Assembly: GCA_011033025.1 (NCBI GenBank)
Contig: WFMF01000038.1
Coordinates: 496,001-560,000 of the forward strand
Direction of reading: 5' to 3'
DNA from: Beroe forskalii
Lineage: Eukaryota; Ctenophora; Nuda; Beroida; Beroidae
Length of the DNA stretch: 64,000 nucleotides
In this document: positions 47,353-60,100 of the stretch, in pieces
Layout: every line of letters starts with the position of its first letter
How positions within the stretch are numbered: the first letter of the stretch is position 1
Notes under the pieces: model-generated
Databases searched by the model: none
What the model saw: only the letters and a program-made list of their open reading frames with translations
What the model was told of the DNA's origin: nothing
Program-made: the position numbers and the translations under genes

Positions 47353-49256
47353 GTTGACCGGCCCGCTCAGATGAGTTCATATGCTCATTCTGCAGCATAT
47401 AAGGGGTACTCTACCGGAAAATTTTGATTTTTCTCGGACACATTTTTTGGGAATGAGTTGGTATACTATTTCACTATCAAAGTTTGTTAGTCCATAGCTT
47501 AATAACCATACCAGTTTTATGTATGAAAATTTGCATGCATAGATCAACATGTCCACTATATAAACCCAAAGGTTCGTTTGTCAAAATCCCAAAATTGTTC
47601 CACAATGGCCATTCTTTCAAAGAGCAAATTCTTTGAAAAGTTTGCTAGCTCCGTCATTTTTTGAGCTACAGTGGGATTCCACACATGGAAATGTGTGCCT
47701 TTACAAACTCGACATATTTTTTGCCAAAGAGGCTAAGCCGGGCATCAGTTATATCATCACATGATTATCAAATAAGTGGCAAATTTAACATTTTGCTGTA
47801 ATTGTATACAATATTTCATCATCCACAATGAATAATTTCCCACCGAACTAAATATACTTCATTTTGTAAAATTTCATGTATTCAACTTCGGAGCCAATTT
47901 TGGATTTTCTGCTTTTTATTTCTTGATATAACCATTTTTAAGGCCCAAAAATGCGTGTTTTGGCTATTTTTCAGCCTACGAATATCGTCTCGGGGAAGAC
48001 TTCGTTTTGGGCGCAAACGAATTTGATCATCAATTTTATATGTGATTGTGAACAAACATATAGCTCAAAACGCTCAGGAAGCGAGATTACGAGCCAAAAC
48101 TGATTAAGATCATTTTGCCATGAAAAATGAAAAAATTATCTCAGCCCAGGAGGTCATGTAGAGACTTCGTTTTGGCGCAAACGAATAACATCGTTTATTT
48201 GAGCGTTTTGATCAACATGTTTGTTCAAAAGTCAGAAAAATGGGCCAAAACCATTTAATCGACCCAAAATCGAGTCCCTATCTCGGCCCAGGGCCGAGAT
48301 AGAGACTCATATTTTGGGCTCGATTAAATGGTTTTTGGCCCATTTTTCTGAGCATTTTAGAGCACATGTTGATTCACAAGTTACAAATAAACTTGATGTT
48401 TTGATTCGTTTGCGCCCAAAACGAAGTCTCCCACGACCTTCCTGGCTGAGATACGATTTTTTCAATTTTTCATAAGCCAAAACGACAAAAATCAGTTTTT
48501 GGCCCGTAACTTTTTTCCTGAGCGATTTAGAGTATATGTTTGTTCACAAGTCACATATAAAATTGATGATTGCGATTCGTTTGCGCCCAAAACGAAGTCT
48601 CTACGATATTCGTAGGCTGAAAAATAGCCAAAACACGCATTTTGGGCCTTAAAAATGGTTATATCAAGAAATCAAAAGCAGAAAATCCAAAATTGGCTCC
48701 GGGAAGTTGAACAGCATGAAATTTTACATCAAATGAAGTATATTAAGTTCTCTTTGGGAAATTATTCATTGTGGGATGATGAAATATTGTATACAATTAC
48801 AGCAAAATGGTAAATTTTGCCACTTATTTGATAATCATGTGAGATATAACTGATGCCCGGCTTAGCCCTTTGGCACGCATGTAGAGCTTGTAATGGCACA
48901 CATTTCCATATGTGGAATCCCACTGTAGCTCAAAAATGACGGAGCTAGCAAACTTTTTCTTAGAATTTGGTACCCTTACAAGAATGGCCATAACTCAGTC
49001 AATTTTGCGATTTGACAAACGAACCTTTGGGTTTATATAGTGGACATGTTGATCTACATGCATGCAATTTTTCATACATAAAACTGGTATGGTTATTAAG
49101 CTATGGACTAACAAACTTTGATAGTGAAATAGTATACCAACTTTGCCCACTCATTCCCAAAAAATGTGTCCGAGAAAAATCAAAATTTTCCGGTAAAGTA
49201 CCCCTTATATGCTGCAGAATGAGCATATGAAATCATCTGAGCGGGCCGGTCAACTT
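47353..49256. mobile_element. 1.9-kb foldback element
   Basis: Left GTTGACCGGCCCGCTCAGAT and the right end are inverted copies, and the arms match nearly to the centre at ~48292, where CTCGGCCCAGGGCCGAG forms the turn. Inside are facing tandem units with CCCAAAACGAAGTCTCTACG, related to the ~170-bp unit of the 11410-14042 element. I could not fix the target duplication. No coding frame is convincing. Confidence 0.8.
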
Positions 49257-49571
49257 GAATTTAAGTGTGCCCCCCCTTAACATAAGAATTAGTAAGAATT
49301 AGATTTAAAAATGTTCACTTTAAATATTAGGAATACCCACTTCAACAATAACAATAACATCATCAATGACAGCGAAAAACATTCAGCGTTGATTGCTGTA
49401 CATAAAATTGATTTAAATTTAAATGATCAAGTTCAACATTCAACGTGTACAAAAATTAAATTTAAAAGCATTTACAATAATCAAAATGAACGACTGTAAA
49501 AATCTGATATTCAACTTAGATTAGAAAAAGAATAAATCATAAAAATCTGGATGATGACTCATATCAGTCTC
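49257..49571. other. short spacer between foldback and WASHC2 3' end
   Basis: AT-rich, with no gene or repeat recognised. It presumably includes the WASHC2 3'UTR. Confidence 0.5.
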
Positions 49572-51101
49572 CTATCCGAAAAGAGGGTCATCAAAGTCCA
49601 CTGACTTTTTTGGGGTCGTTTTTTTCGCATTCTTCTTTCCTTTTTTGCTGGCCTGGAAAATTAATCGATCAAGTAATCATGTATCAGTATAGTAACGAAG
49701 CCGTTTTCATTTGATTTCAATTAAGGTGTACTGGACTAAGGTGTGAGCGTGACGAGCCCCTCCACGAATCAGCGGTGGATGGCCTGGTGCGTTTTCTTGG
49801 CTCCAATATACATGGATACGAATTTGACGTTAAATGGATACCTATGAATTTGGCTTTTAAAAATCCAAAAGAATCGTGTTACTGTAATCCTTTTTAGGAG
49901 GTACATGCACAATGCAAGAATCATGGAAATATAGATGAATTAATCATACCGGAACAGAAATATCTGCAAACAAGTCGAAATCATCAGCGAAAATGTCCAC
50001 ATTGTCTTTTATAGCGGATTTCTTCTTCGTTTTGCCTTTCAGGTCAGCACTGCTGGGTACCACTGGCTCCGAGGTGGTCCTGTGACAGAACACAGATTTT
50101 ACTATTTTGATTAAAAAAACAGAAGCTTTTATTTCAAGCTCACAAATATGTGGACTGTCGGCTTCTTCATCTTGATAAGGAATATCAATATGGAAAACAT
50201 GGACCGTGAAAAACTCGACTAACAGTGACAGTGTGACACAGGTGTTGCGATATCGAGTAACGAGAATCCTTCGAATGCAGTCGTGAGTACTTTCCTCGGT
50301 TAAGATGTCATCACAAAGAATCAAAGCGACGATGAACCGCGGGGATAATGCTGATGAATTAAATCAGTATCACGTACGTTCACATGACCCTCTTGTGGAA
50401 TTGTTCTCAGATTTCACAACACCCGTGTAACTCGAAGTGATAATTCTGTATTATAAAATCTCCAAGGAAAGACACCCACTTTTTAGGTTTCTTCTGTTTG
50501 CCACTCTCCTTGATGTCACCAAACAGATCCTCCTCTTCAGAATCTCCGAAGATGTCTGCAGGAGCGCTCCGACTGAGTTGAAATGAGGTGATAAAGCTGC
50601 CTAAATAGTGGGAAAAACAGAAGACTTATAATAAGCTTTGATTTTGAAATAATAAATACTAAATAGATTTATACCTCCATTTTAATTAGCTATTGATCAG
50701 TTTGTTTATCAAATTGAAATATATCCATTCCTAATATGATTTGATTTTGGGTCATATTGACAAGGGAGCCATCACTTTTCAGTTATTTTATAACCCCCTC
50801 CCCCAGTAAGTATATTGCAATAGCATATTTTGGAAATAGAAATTTTAGCCCCTTCCCCGAATTAGCATGAGATTGAGACGGCTCCCCTATGAAAACGAAA
50901 CATCAACTGCTGCTGCAGACGATTAGTTACTCATGATTGAACAATTAGAGATATTCATGATAAGATATAGAAATAACAAAGAGCAATAATCACGCTTTAG
51001 CAATAGTTTTCTCTCCACTGGTATCGGCTTCTTCAGGGAATGGAGGTGGATTCGTCGCTTTCTTCGGCACTTCCTTCTCCTCATCTCCAAACAGAGAATC
51101 C
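49572..51101 (-). CDS. WASHC2: WASHC2 C-terminal exons
   Basis: Four exons (50994-51101, 50480-50572, 49950-50079, 49572-49652) encode DSLFGDEEKEVPKK, DIFGDSEEEDLFGD, DNVDIFADDFDLFADI and a lysine-rich end finishing SVDFDDPLFG and TAG. The last two match human LFDDNIDIFADLTV and the terminal FDDPLNAFGG. The 81-nt last exon is 27 codons including the stop and fits the phase exactly. Confidence 0.92.
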
Positions 51102-54100
51102 CTGAAAGAGGATGAATTGTTAGTCGAGCTTCAGAGAGGCAGCAGTGAGGGAGTTTATAAAGGAGTAATGCAATCACTTGAGAATTATGCCAAAGAATTG
51201 GACACTCGGCGGCTTAGACGGTGTCCGTGTATTATTTAGCAACCATGTTTCTCTACATAGACACTACACAGCTAATTATGATTAGGATGGCACAAATGAC
51301 AGAAGAATCGAGAAATTGAAATGAAAGGATCTTTTGAAAATTCAACATGATGAAAAATTTAAATTTACAAACTTATAAAATCAAGATTTCAAAATATACA
51401 TCTAAAAACACCATATTATACGAAAATGCTTCCAATAAATATACGCCCATCGTTTTCTATATTGTCACAAATTGCACTATTTTATATCTGGCATCTGACA
51501 AGACCCATTTAAATCGAATACAATGAAAAATTAAATATCATAGGAAGTAAACTGGAAATAAATCAAAATGATAACAATTCTCACTACAATGAGTAGATTA
51601 GAGTGTATGGATTGCGCGTGTGACTCCACCTGACAATCCAGTATCTCCACCTTACACTTCCCACCCTCAGTCACCTGACATTGACAAGTACAACCCCCTG
51701 CAGTCCTTGACACCTCACAGGAGTGTCTCTGACACCCGCACGCCTGGGGGTCGTACCCGCCACAGTCCCCTGATCCCAGGAGACACGCTGTCAGGGACGT
51801 GTCCGGGACGGAACACTTGCCGTCCCTTATATCCCTGCATCCGACTACTGTCCCCCAGCACTGTCCTCTGTCCAGGGTGCAGTGGCAGGAGGAGAAGGGA
51901 GGAGAGGGGACGGTCACCACGCAGCCTCCACTGGGAAGAGGGGAGCTGTTGACACCACTCTGAGTGGAGCTGTTGACACCAGTCCTGACACCGTCCCCGA
52001 CACCAGTATCCTCCTGGTATTCCTGTAAAGGTCCTGACTCTGCTTCTCTTATGATGGCCCTGTACTCGCAATCACAGACCCCTATCTCCGTAACCACTCC
52101 TGCAGCAGACATCTGATTCCTCATCTCCCCCTCCTCCCCCAACTTATGAAGGGGATACCCCCTCCTCCTACTCCAACCCACCAGACCCTCTATGTTATCT
52201 GTCATGATGGCCCTAGCTCCCAGATCATAATACCTATCAAAGTCAGCTTCCTCATTGACAGTCCACACAGTGACCCCGCTGAAGAGCCCCTTGGCAGTGT
52301 TGATCCTGCCCAGCACCACCTCTGTGTAGAAGTACTGGAGGTTCTGGAAGCAGATGCCTGCTCCGATGGAGAAGAATCTCCTATCGTAATGCACTTTGGT
52401 CTGAGTGAGTACCTCAGCTTGCTCGAAGTAGCTGGCTTTAATTTCGGAGGGTGTCAGATCGTTTATAAAGGAGACAGCTCGCTCACTGCCTAGGTAGATT
52501 TGGGTGTGATACGGTGACCCCAGAGCGTTTTGACTCAGAGAAGTGTGGAATTGAGGATCGTAGTAGTCGAATATGAAGACATTGCCCTCGTATCCCTGCT
52601 CGAATAGGAGCCGTTCTACCATCCTGATCAGTTGCTGCCCTGCCCTTATCAGGTCCTTGACTGCCTTGGTCTTGCAGTCTATCCTGATCTGACTGACTTG
52701 TCTCCTAGCCTCGTGTGCCATGAAATGCTCCAGCACTAGCGAGGCGTTCCTGCTCCCCTCGCAGTAATTCCCCATCAGATAGGGGCAGGGCCCCGTGTTC
52801 ACCAGACACCTGCAGTTACACACGTGGTAGAAGTCTGTGGGGGTGCCGTCAGCTGTTATAACCAGGTCCATTTCCAGGGCATTAGCTCCAACCTTAAGAG
52901 CCATGTCCATAACCGACTCACTGTTAACTCGGTGAGCGATAGCCCAGAACCTGTCACGAGTGGGGATGCTGGGATACACTGTCCAGGGATCAGCTGGAAG
53001 CATTGTGAGATGAAAGCTCTGAGTGCAGGGTGTTAGAATCGTCTGAAGAGGAATTGCTTGCAGAGGAAGAGGAGGAATTGCTTGCAGAGGAAGAAGGTTT
53101 GGTTTCCGTGTCTGATTTTGAGGAGATGAGAAGGGATGCTAGGAGCAGATACACGCAGACTTTAGTTCTACATCGGCTCATGCTAAACATTGTGTGGCGT
53201 TGGTTAGGTGTTCTGTCTCCATTAACCTTTCCTTAAAAACGGGTCAATGGGTCATGACCATTGACCAATCGCCAAATGTAACCAAAACACCCTCTGAATG
53301 CATTGAGGCCGCATCGGGCGACTGGCCATTGACCCGACAGTTTATAAATTTGATAATAAACTGAGTTAATCGACCAACCTATGTTCTTTCTTTGAGGCAG
53401 CATCGTCTGTGAAGATGTCCACATCCTCAAAAAGTGCGTCTCTACTCTCTTTAGATCTAAACGGAGATTTCGGATGAGAAACAGTTACAAAAGGTTTATG
53501 CAGAATTATCACTGGGGATTTCTCAAATCCCTCTTATATAATTCCTGCCATATCTAAAACAATCAGAGTGAGAGTAAACAATAATTGTAAACAAATCAAA
53601 CACGCCAGTTTGTGTTCAGATGTGAAGGGTTGAATAAATAATTACCAGATGCAATCAACGCACAATAATACAATAATATTGAGTCAGATTCTAACTCACG
53701 ATTTCGGTTTTTCCGCAAAGATATCCTCGTCTTCTCCAAAGAGACTGTCCTCGAACACTGACTTGTTCTTTGAAGACGAGGTTTTGACAGGGAAAGAATC
53801 AGCCGTCGCAGATTGGGTTGGGGCTGAAGAGACGTTTTCAGATGATGAGTAATTTTCAGGTGAGTCATTTTCAGGAGGTGAGACATTTTCAGATGGTGAG
53901 ACATTTTCAGGTGGTGAGACATTTTCAGATGAGACATTTTCAACAGGTGAGTCACTTGCAACAGGTGAGACATTTTCAGCAGGTGAGACATTTTCATGTT
54001 GAGAGACAGCATCAGATGTTGAGACATTTTCATGTTGTGACGTAAATTCAGGTGGTGAGATAGATGAGCTCTTATCATTAGGTGAGACAATTTCAGAAAT

Positions 54101-57100
54101 TGAGACGGTCTCAGGAGGTTGGATATTTTCCAATGAATCATTTGAGACAATTTCATGCGAGTCAGTTTCTTGTGAGGAAGTTTGCGTTGAAGCATTTTCA
54201 GAAACTGAGACAGTTTTATGAAGTGAAACAGTCTCAGGAGGTGAGACAGTTGTCTCCTCAGATGAAAAGACAGCTTCTGGAGGTGAGACAATTTCAGAAC
54301 TTGAGACGGCTTCAGGAGGTGGGATATTTTCATGCGAGTCAGTTTCATTTGAGACATTTTCAGTCGAGTCAGTTTCTTGTGAGGTAGTCTCACATAAGAC
54401 AGTCTCAGGAGGTGAGACAGTTGTCTCCTCAGAAGGACATAATGCCTCTGGTGTTGAGACAGTCTCAGAAAATGGGACAGTTTCTGATTGTGCGATATTT
54501 TCATTAAATGGCACAATCTCAGATGAGGCACTTTCTTGTGAGGTGGTCGCAGACAAGACACTTTCTCTTGAGGAAGTTTCAGGCGAAACAATTTCTTGTG
54601 AGACACTTTTTTGTGAGACACTTTCCTGTGAGACAGTGGGTGGTGGTGGTGGGGCAGTGAAAAGAGGTGTGACAGTGACTGGTGATGAACCTGTGCCTTG
54701 AGAGGCTGTTGAGTCATCCGTCGAGACCTTCGATCCGGCAGTTTTCGTTTTCTCAGCGACACTTTCCGTTTCCTCATCACTCTTATTTTCCTCCTGAATA
54801 ATAGTTTCCTCAGGCTCAGCTAAATTTCTCAAGGATTTAGTTAGGAGGGATTGATTGAGTTCAGAAACGAGTGCAGTGTTCACATTATTCACATGTTTGG
54901 CAGGAGTGGTAGGAGTGGCAGGAGTGGTAATATTGTCAGGAGTGGTAATATTGTCAGGAGTGGCAGGAGTGTCAGGAGTGGTAATAGTGTCAGGAGTGTC
55001 AGGAGTGGCAGGAGTGTCAGGAGTGGTAGGAGTGTCAGGAGTGGTAGTAATGGCAGGTATGGTAACAATGGCGGGACTTGAGGCGGCTTCCGGAAGCTCC
55101 TCAAGTGGCTTAGTGGCAGCAGGGACACTGCCGGAGACTCTGGAGGCTCTTGATCCCCTGGAAGGCGGCCTCCTGCCTCCTGCCTTTGGTCGGACCTGCA
55201 ACAGTGGAGTTAACTTAGTGTAAAATAATGTGATTAAAACTTGAACAATTAAAAAATCCAAGAGAAGTTAAATATTACATCATTACATCATTACAACACG
55301 GCGTGGTACTACTTTTTCAAATACAAGGACTCCTCGAGCGTTACCTTGGTAACTGAGACAAGGACTCCTTCAGAAGACGAGGTAGCTAGCTTCTCGTCAT
55401 GATTACGGTGCTGTTTGTTCCTGAAATGAATAGCGTCTGAAGGGACGAGATTATACTGTATAGTCCGCAAAAGATATTGGAACGCGGAAGCTAGTTTTTA
55501 TAATTTCCAATAGACGATTCTGAATTTGTAGGCACTTTTATCAAAATAAAGATAACTGCTGTGGCCGCCGTAAATGATCAGTGATCACTGAAAATTGCAA
55601 TCTTATCGCTAAAAATGAAGGATTTTTAAACGAATATCGAATTTACAGATTAAAGCAAAGGGGTTTTAAAACTAAGTTAGTAAGTTAATTCTACCAGTCA
55701 GCCTCTGATCCGAGCTTACCTCTTTAACAACTTGATTAACTTTGAAAATAGTTCCATTTCGACGGAATTATGAGCAACGCAACAAAAGAATTACAAAGCC
55801 AAGAGATAATGATCGCGAATACATTAATGCTGCACGTGTTGCCATAGGAACGCGCGCATGAATTCACTTTAAATTTTGTGCACGTGCACGCCCAAAATTA
55901 AACGGGGACATTCTTATAAACCTAAAGCATTGAAATTAATTATTTTTTGACAACGACTATCGACCAATGACCAATAAAAACGATAGGTACTTACTCGTCA
56001 CTAGAAGTAGGAACAGGGCTTTCCGAACTTTCTTTTTTCTTCGCCGGCCTTGGCCCTCCCATCAGCATCGCAGGATTGAAGTTCAGCGAGCTTCCGAGCT
56101 TTGCCACTTTGGAGTTAGGCGACCCTCGCACGACTTTGGATGGCGAGGAAGCAGCCTCGGGTGAAGTTCCAGGAATCGCTACACTCGCCACTACAACGCT
56201 GGGAGAGCTAGCGAGTTCTTTGGAAGCATCTTTCTGATCACCATCATCAGGGTTCGTGCTAGGAGAGACTTCCGACTTCTTCTCTTCCTCAGGATTAGGT
56301 ACTGCCACTGACGGTGGTTTGTCAGTCTGAAATATGTCTTCCTCATCGATGCTATCCGCAAACAAGTCATCGAACTTCGCTGCTCTGGTCTCAAGTTTGT
56401 TCTGTTCGGAACTCTGTATTTCTTCCGGCATAGCAGGTGGTTCTTCCTTGAGAGGAGAAGTCGGCAGGTCCTTCTTTTCACTTATTTTCCCGCTATTTCT
56501 TCGTGGCGAATCCTTCTCTACTTTCTCTTCAGTTCTGACGGATGCTTTCCTAACGGGCTTCGAGAATATGTCACCCGAATCATCATCGTCACTGTCAGCA
56601 AACAGATCACTGAGTTGGGATTGTCTCCTGATTTCGGTTTTATTTGTAGGGGCTTTCTGCTGGGGTGGCTTGAACATGTCATCACTGTCGCTGTCGTTCG
56701 TAATGTCAAACAATCCTGACTTCTTGGTTTGAGACTTCGGCGGTTCAGCAGCCTTTTTATTCCCGTTCAGAACATCACCTAGCATTTGAATCATCAGCCG
56801 GCTTCGCTGCTTTTGAGGAACTTTCTTGATGGGAGCAGGCTTGAACATATCTCCGTCTGAATCATCAGAAGAGTCAAACAAGCCTTTACTCGGAGCTTTT
56901 GCAACAGCTTTCTTGGGCTTTTCATCCTCGATTTTAACGGCAGCCGGGGAAGCTTTATTAGATTTGGCTTGTGCTTCTTTCATGAGACTGGAAGCGAGAT
57001 CCTTTTTCTGAGAGTCAGTAGCGATAGTGGCAGGGACTTTCTTTGGAATAGGCTCAGGTTCTTTCTCTTCGTCGGAGGAATCAAACAAACTTTTTTCTTC

Positions 57101-60100
57101 GACAGGGCCTTTTTTGACCACTTCACTTTTTTCTCATCGGCGTCTGCCTCGTCTTCAGATGAAACGGCCTTCTTTGCTGATTTAGCCATAGCTTCTGCCA
57201 TCAAACTAGCAGCAAGATTTTGTTTCTGAGTGATGGGAGTTTTCTTAGAAACGGGAGCTGGCTCAGGCTCTTTTTCTTCATCGGATGAATCGAACAAACT
57301 TTTCTCTTTAGCTGGACCCTTCTTGATCTTTTGGTCTTCTTCTTCGTCAGGTTTGGTTTCATCTTCTGATATGACAGTCTTCTTTGCTGATTTGGACATG
57401 GCTTCTGCCATCAAACTGGAGGCAAGATTTTTCTGCTGGTCCACAGCATTATTTGTTTTTATTCGCTGATTCTCATTATTCGAAGGGAACAAATCATCGT
57501 CGCTGTCTGATGCGAAGAGGTCATCTGAACTGCTTTTAGGAGGAGCCTTCGTCGCTTTCACTTCTTTCTGGACAGGGGTTTTAGTTTCCACCTTCTCAAC
57601 GGCTTGTTTTTGCACCGGTTTAACGTTAGCATTAGACCCAAACAGATCTCCTGAAGTATCATCGTCTTCATCTGTAGAATCAAATAGCGAATCTTTGATT
57701 TTCGGAGCAGGCTTCTGAACTTTACTCGCTTTTTTAGTTTCTTCCTTCTTAGTTTCTTCCTTCTTAGTTTCCTTGTTCTTCGCAGTGACTGTATTGCTCT
57801 CAGGTTTTTCAGAGAACAGGGAGTCGTCCTCACTTTCGGAAAACAGCCCACCCTTTGGTTTGGCTTTGGCAGCAGCTGGCTTTCTTGCAGCGGGCTGAAA
57901 CGTTAAATTTCATGACTAGGTTTATTGTACATGCGGAGAAAAAATCCCAAGCAAAAGGTGAGTTAAATTCGCTTAGAATTTCGGTGTTTTCATCCTCATT
58001 CCTCGATTACAAATCCCAACAACGAATAACCCACCTGGGAGGTCGGAGCACGGAACATGTCGTCTGATTCTTCCCCGGAATCTGATCCGAAGATGGAGTC
58101 GAATGCAGCAGGCTTTCTTAGCTTCCTTCGCAGGTTTTTCCTCCTGGGACTTCGCACTGACCTTCTCAGGTTCTGGTTTTACTTCTTTGGTCCTGAGGAG
58201 GTTGTCATGTTAATGATAACATTATATGTTCAGTATCAGCTGTTGTTGATGCTTATGTCAGAATTTCACACAAAATATATGGTTTAATATGGAATATTGG
58301 TACTAAAATGAAGTCTGCGTCCTCACTTTTTCACTGGAAGTGGTTTATCCTCTTCCTCACTCTCCTCTTCAGATGAACTGAAGATTCCTCTGCTGCTTCT
58401 AACTGGAGCCTCCTAGGCAGTTGTCAAGTGTTGTCATGGTAACAGATGGAGACAAGTGTTTCAAAACTTCAGTAAAACCAGGGAAACGGAGAAAAAAGCA
58501 CTAAAAGTTTAAAAGTTTGAAAGTTACAAAATCACTCACTTTTCTCACTACCACCGGCACGACCACTTTCACCTCTTTTTCCTCCTCCTCCTCTTCTTCT
58601 TCCTCACTCTCAACCACTTTGATAGCCCCGTCCTCAAACACGGTCCTTCCTCCGAATATAGAAACTGCTCCTGTAGTCATGGTACGTTAGAGTTCAACCA
58701 ACAGAGGTACAATTTAATCGACTTTGCCAGTACTCCAATATAGAACGAATAATTCCTGGTTGAAAGCGTGACAAAACTAAAAAAGCACAAACCTTTGGGA
58801 ACCCCTTTGGGGACTTTCTGAGACTTTGTGGAGACTACAGACTCTGTCCTTGCCTTGTCGGACCCCTCCTGTGTCTCACCACTTTGTGGAGTTATTTCAC
58901 TGACAGGAGACACAGGAGACGCAGTGACAGCTGGCGTGGTAGGAGGGGTGGGGTCCGACTCTCCCTCTGACTCATCAGTCGTGTCGAAGATGGAGTCTGA
59001 AGGGGATTCACACTGTTATACTCCAAAATGTATCCTTCATAAATTTAGTTTAAACCTCAAATAACCTAAAATACTCTTTTACTGCCCTAGTGTAAAGATA
59101 CCATGTTAAAGTGTTAAGATGTTAAGACTCAGTTCATCAAATGAAATTGATTTCTGTCCCACAGTCCCACTCACCGAAGACTTTGTCCCTTGCTTGAGGC
59201 GGAGGCTTGTCGAATATGCTGGCAGTTCTGGTAGGGGCCCGAGCTGGTGCTGTGTCGTTGATGACGTCATCTTCATCTTCTGGTGTTGAGCTGATGGTAG
59301 TGAGACTGCCTGTAGTACCCCCGTGCTCACTCACCACCTCAGCCTGGGCAAGGTGGGTTATACACCTTTCGTTTTAGTGCGATCATGTATATCTCTATAA
59401 TATTAAACTCCTGTGACACCGAATTCTCTAATATATAGTACTGGCCAGTTACGTTACTGTAGCGTACGATCATGTACGTTGCAGTGAGTAGTTACCGCTT
59501 CGACACAAAACATACTATAACTTTCTATGATGCATTTAGGAACTTACATTGGTTGAGTACCGTACTTCAGTTTCCGCTATTTCGTCTTCATCCTCTTCGT
59601 CATCATCATCCTCATCATCTTCAGACTTAATCGATTCTAGGGAACTCAGGATTAAAAAGTTAAAGAAAACCGTGTTTCCAGTTCGAAACACTTATTAGTC
59701 TGCCAAGTCATGAATTAAGAATTTCTAAAACGATCACAAACTCCCATGTTACCTTCGTCAGACTGGTAGAAGAGAGCGATGCCAGCAGTATCGTCAGAAC
59801 AGTACTCAGAGGAACCGATCAGGTAGGGCAGGTTACGGCTTGAGTACGCGTCCTGCAAAGTCATTTATTTCAGTTCCCAGTCTGCTAAATTCCAACCAAA
59901 CCGGAAAAAGACGATACGTTAACTTTCCTCCTGACGCGGAAAAGATCACATGAAATGTACCGCGCGCTACAAAAACGTGGAGGAAAACGTGTACCAAAAA
60001 CACCATGTTCCCATTACTATTGGGGTCATCTGGACTGTTTGGGATCAGGTATAGAGAATAAGTTGGCACAGATTGAAACTGATATGGCACTGCCAATCAT

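Noticed and set aside
51531-53003. Calling the nested phospholipase D a venom toxin
   Set aside because: The family has non-venom members in many animals, and this one has an anchored, Cys-rich form; sequence alone does not show toxic use.
53596-54780. 394-codon Leu/Lys/Ser/His-rich frame
   Set aside because: Alternate frame of the WASHC2 exon 53700-55195, whose own frame matches the family and has correct splice phases.
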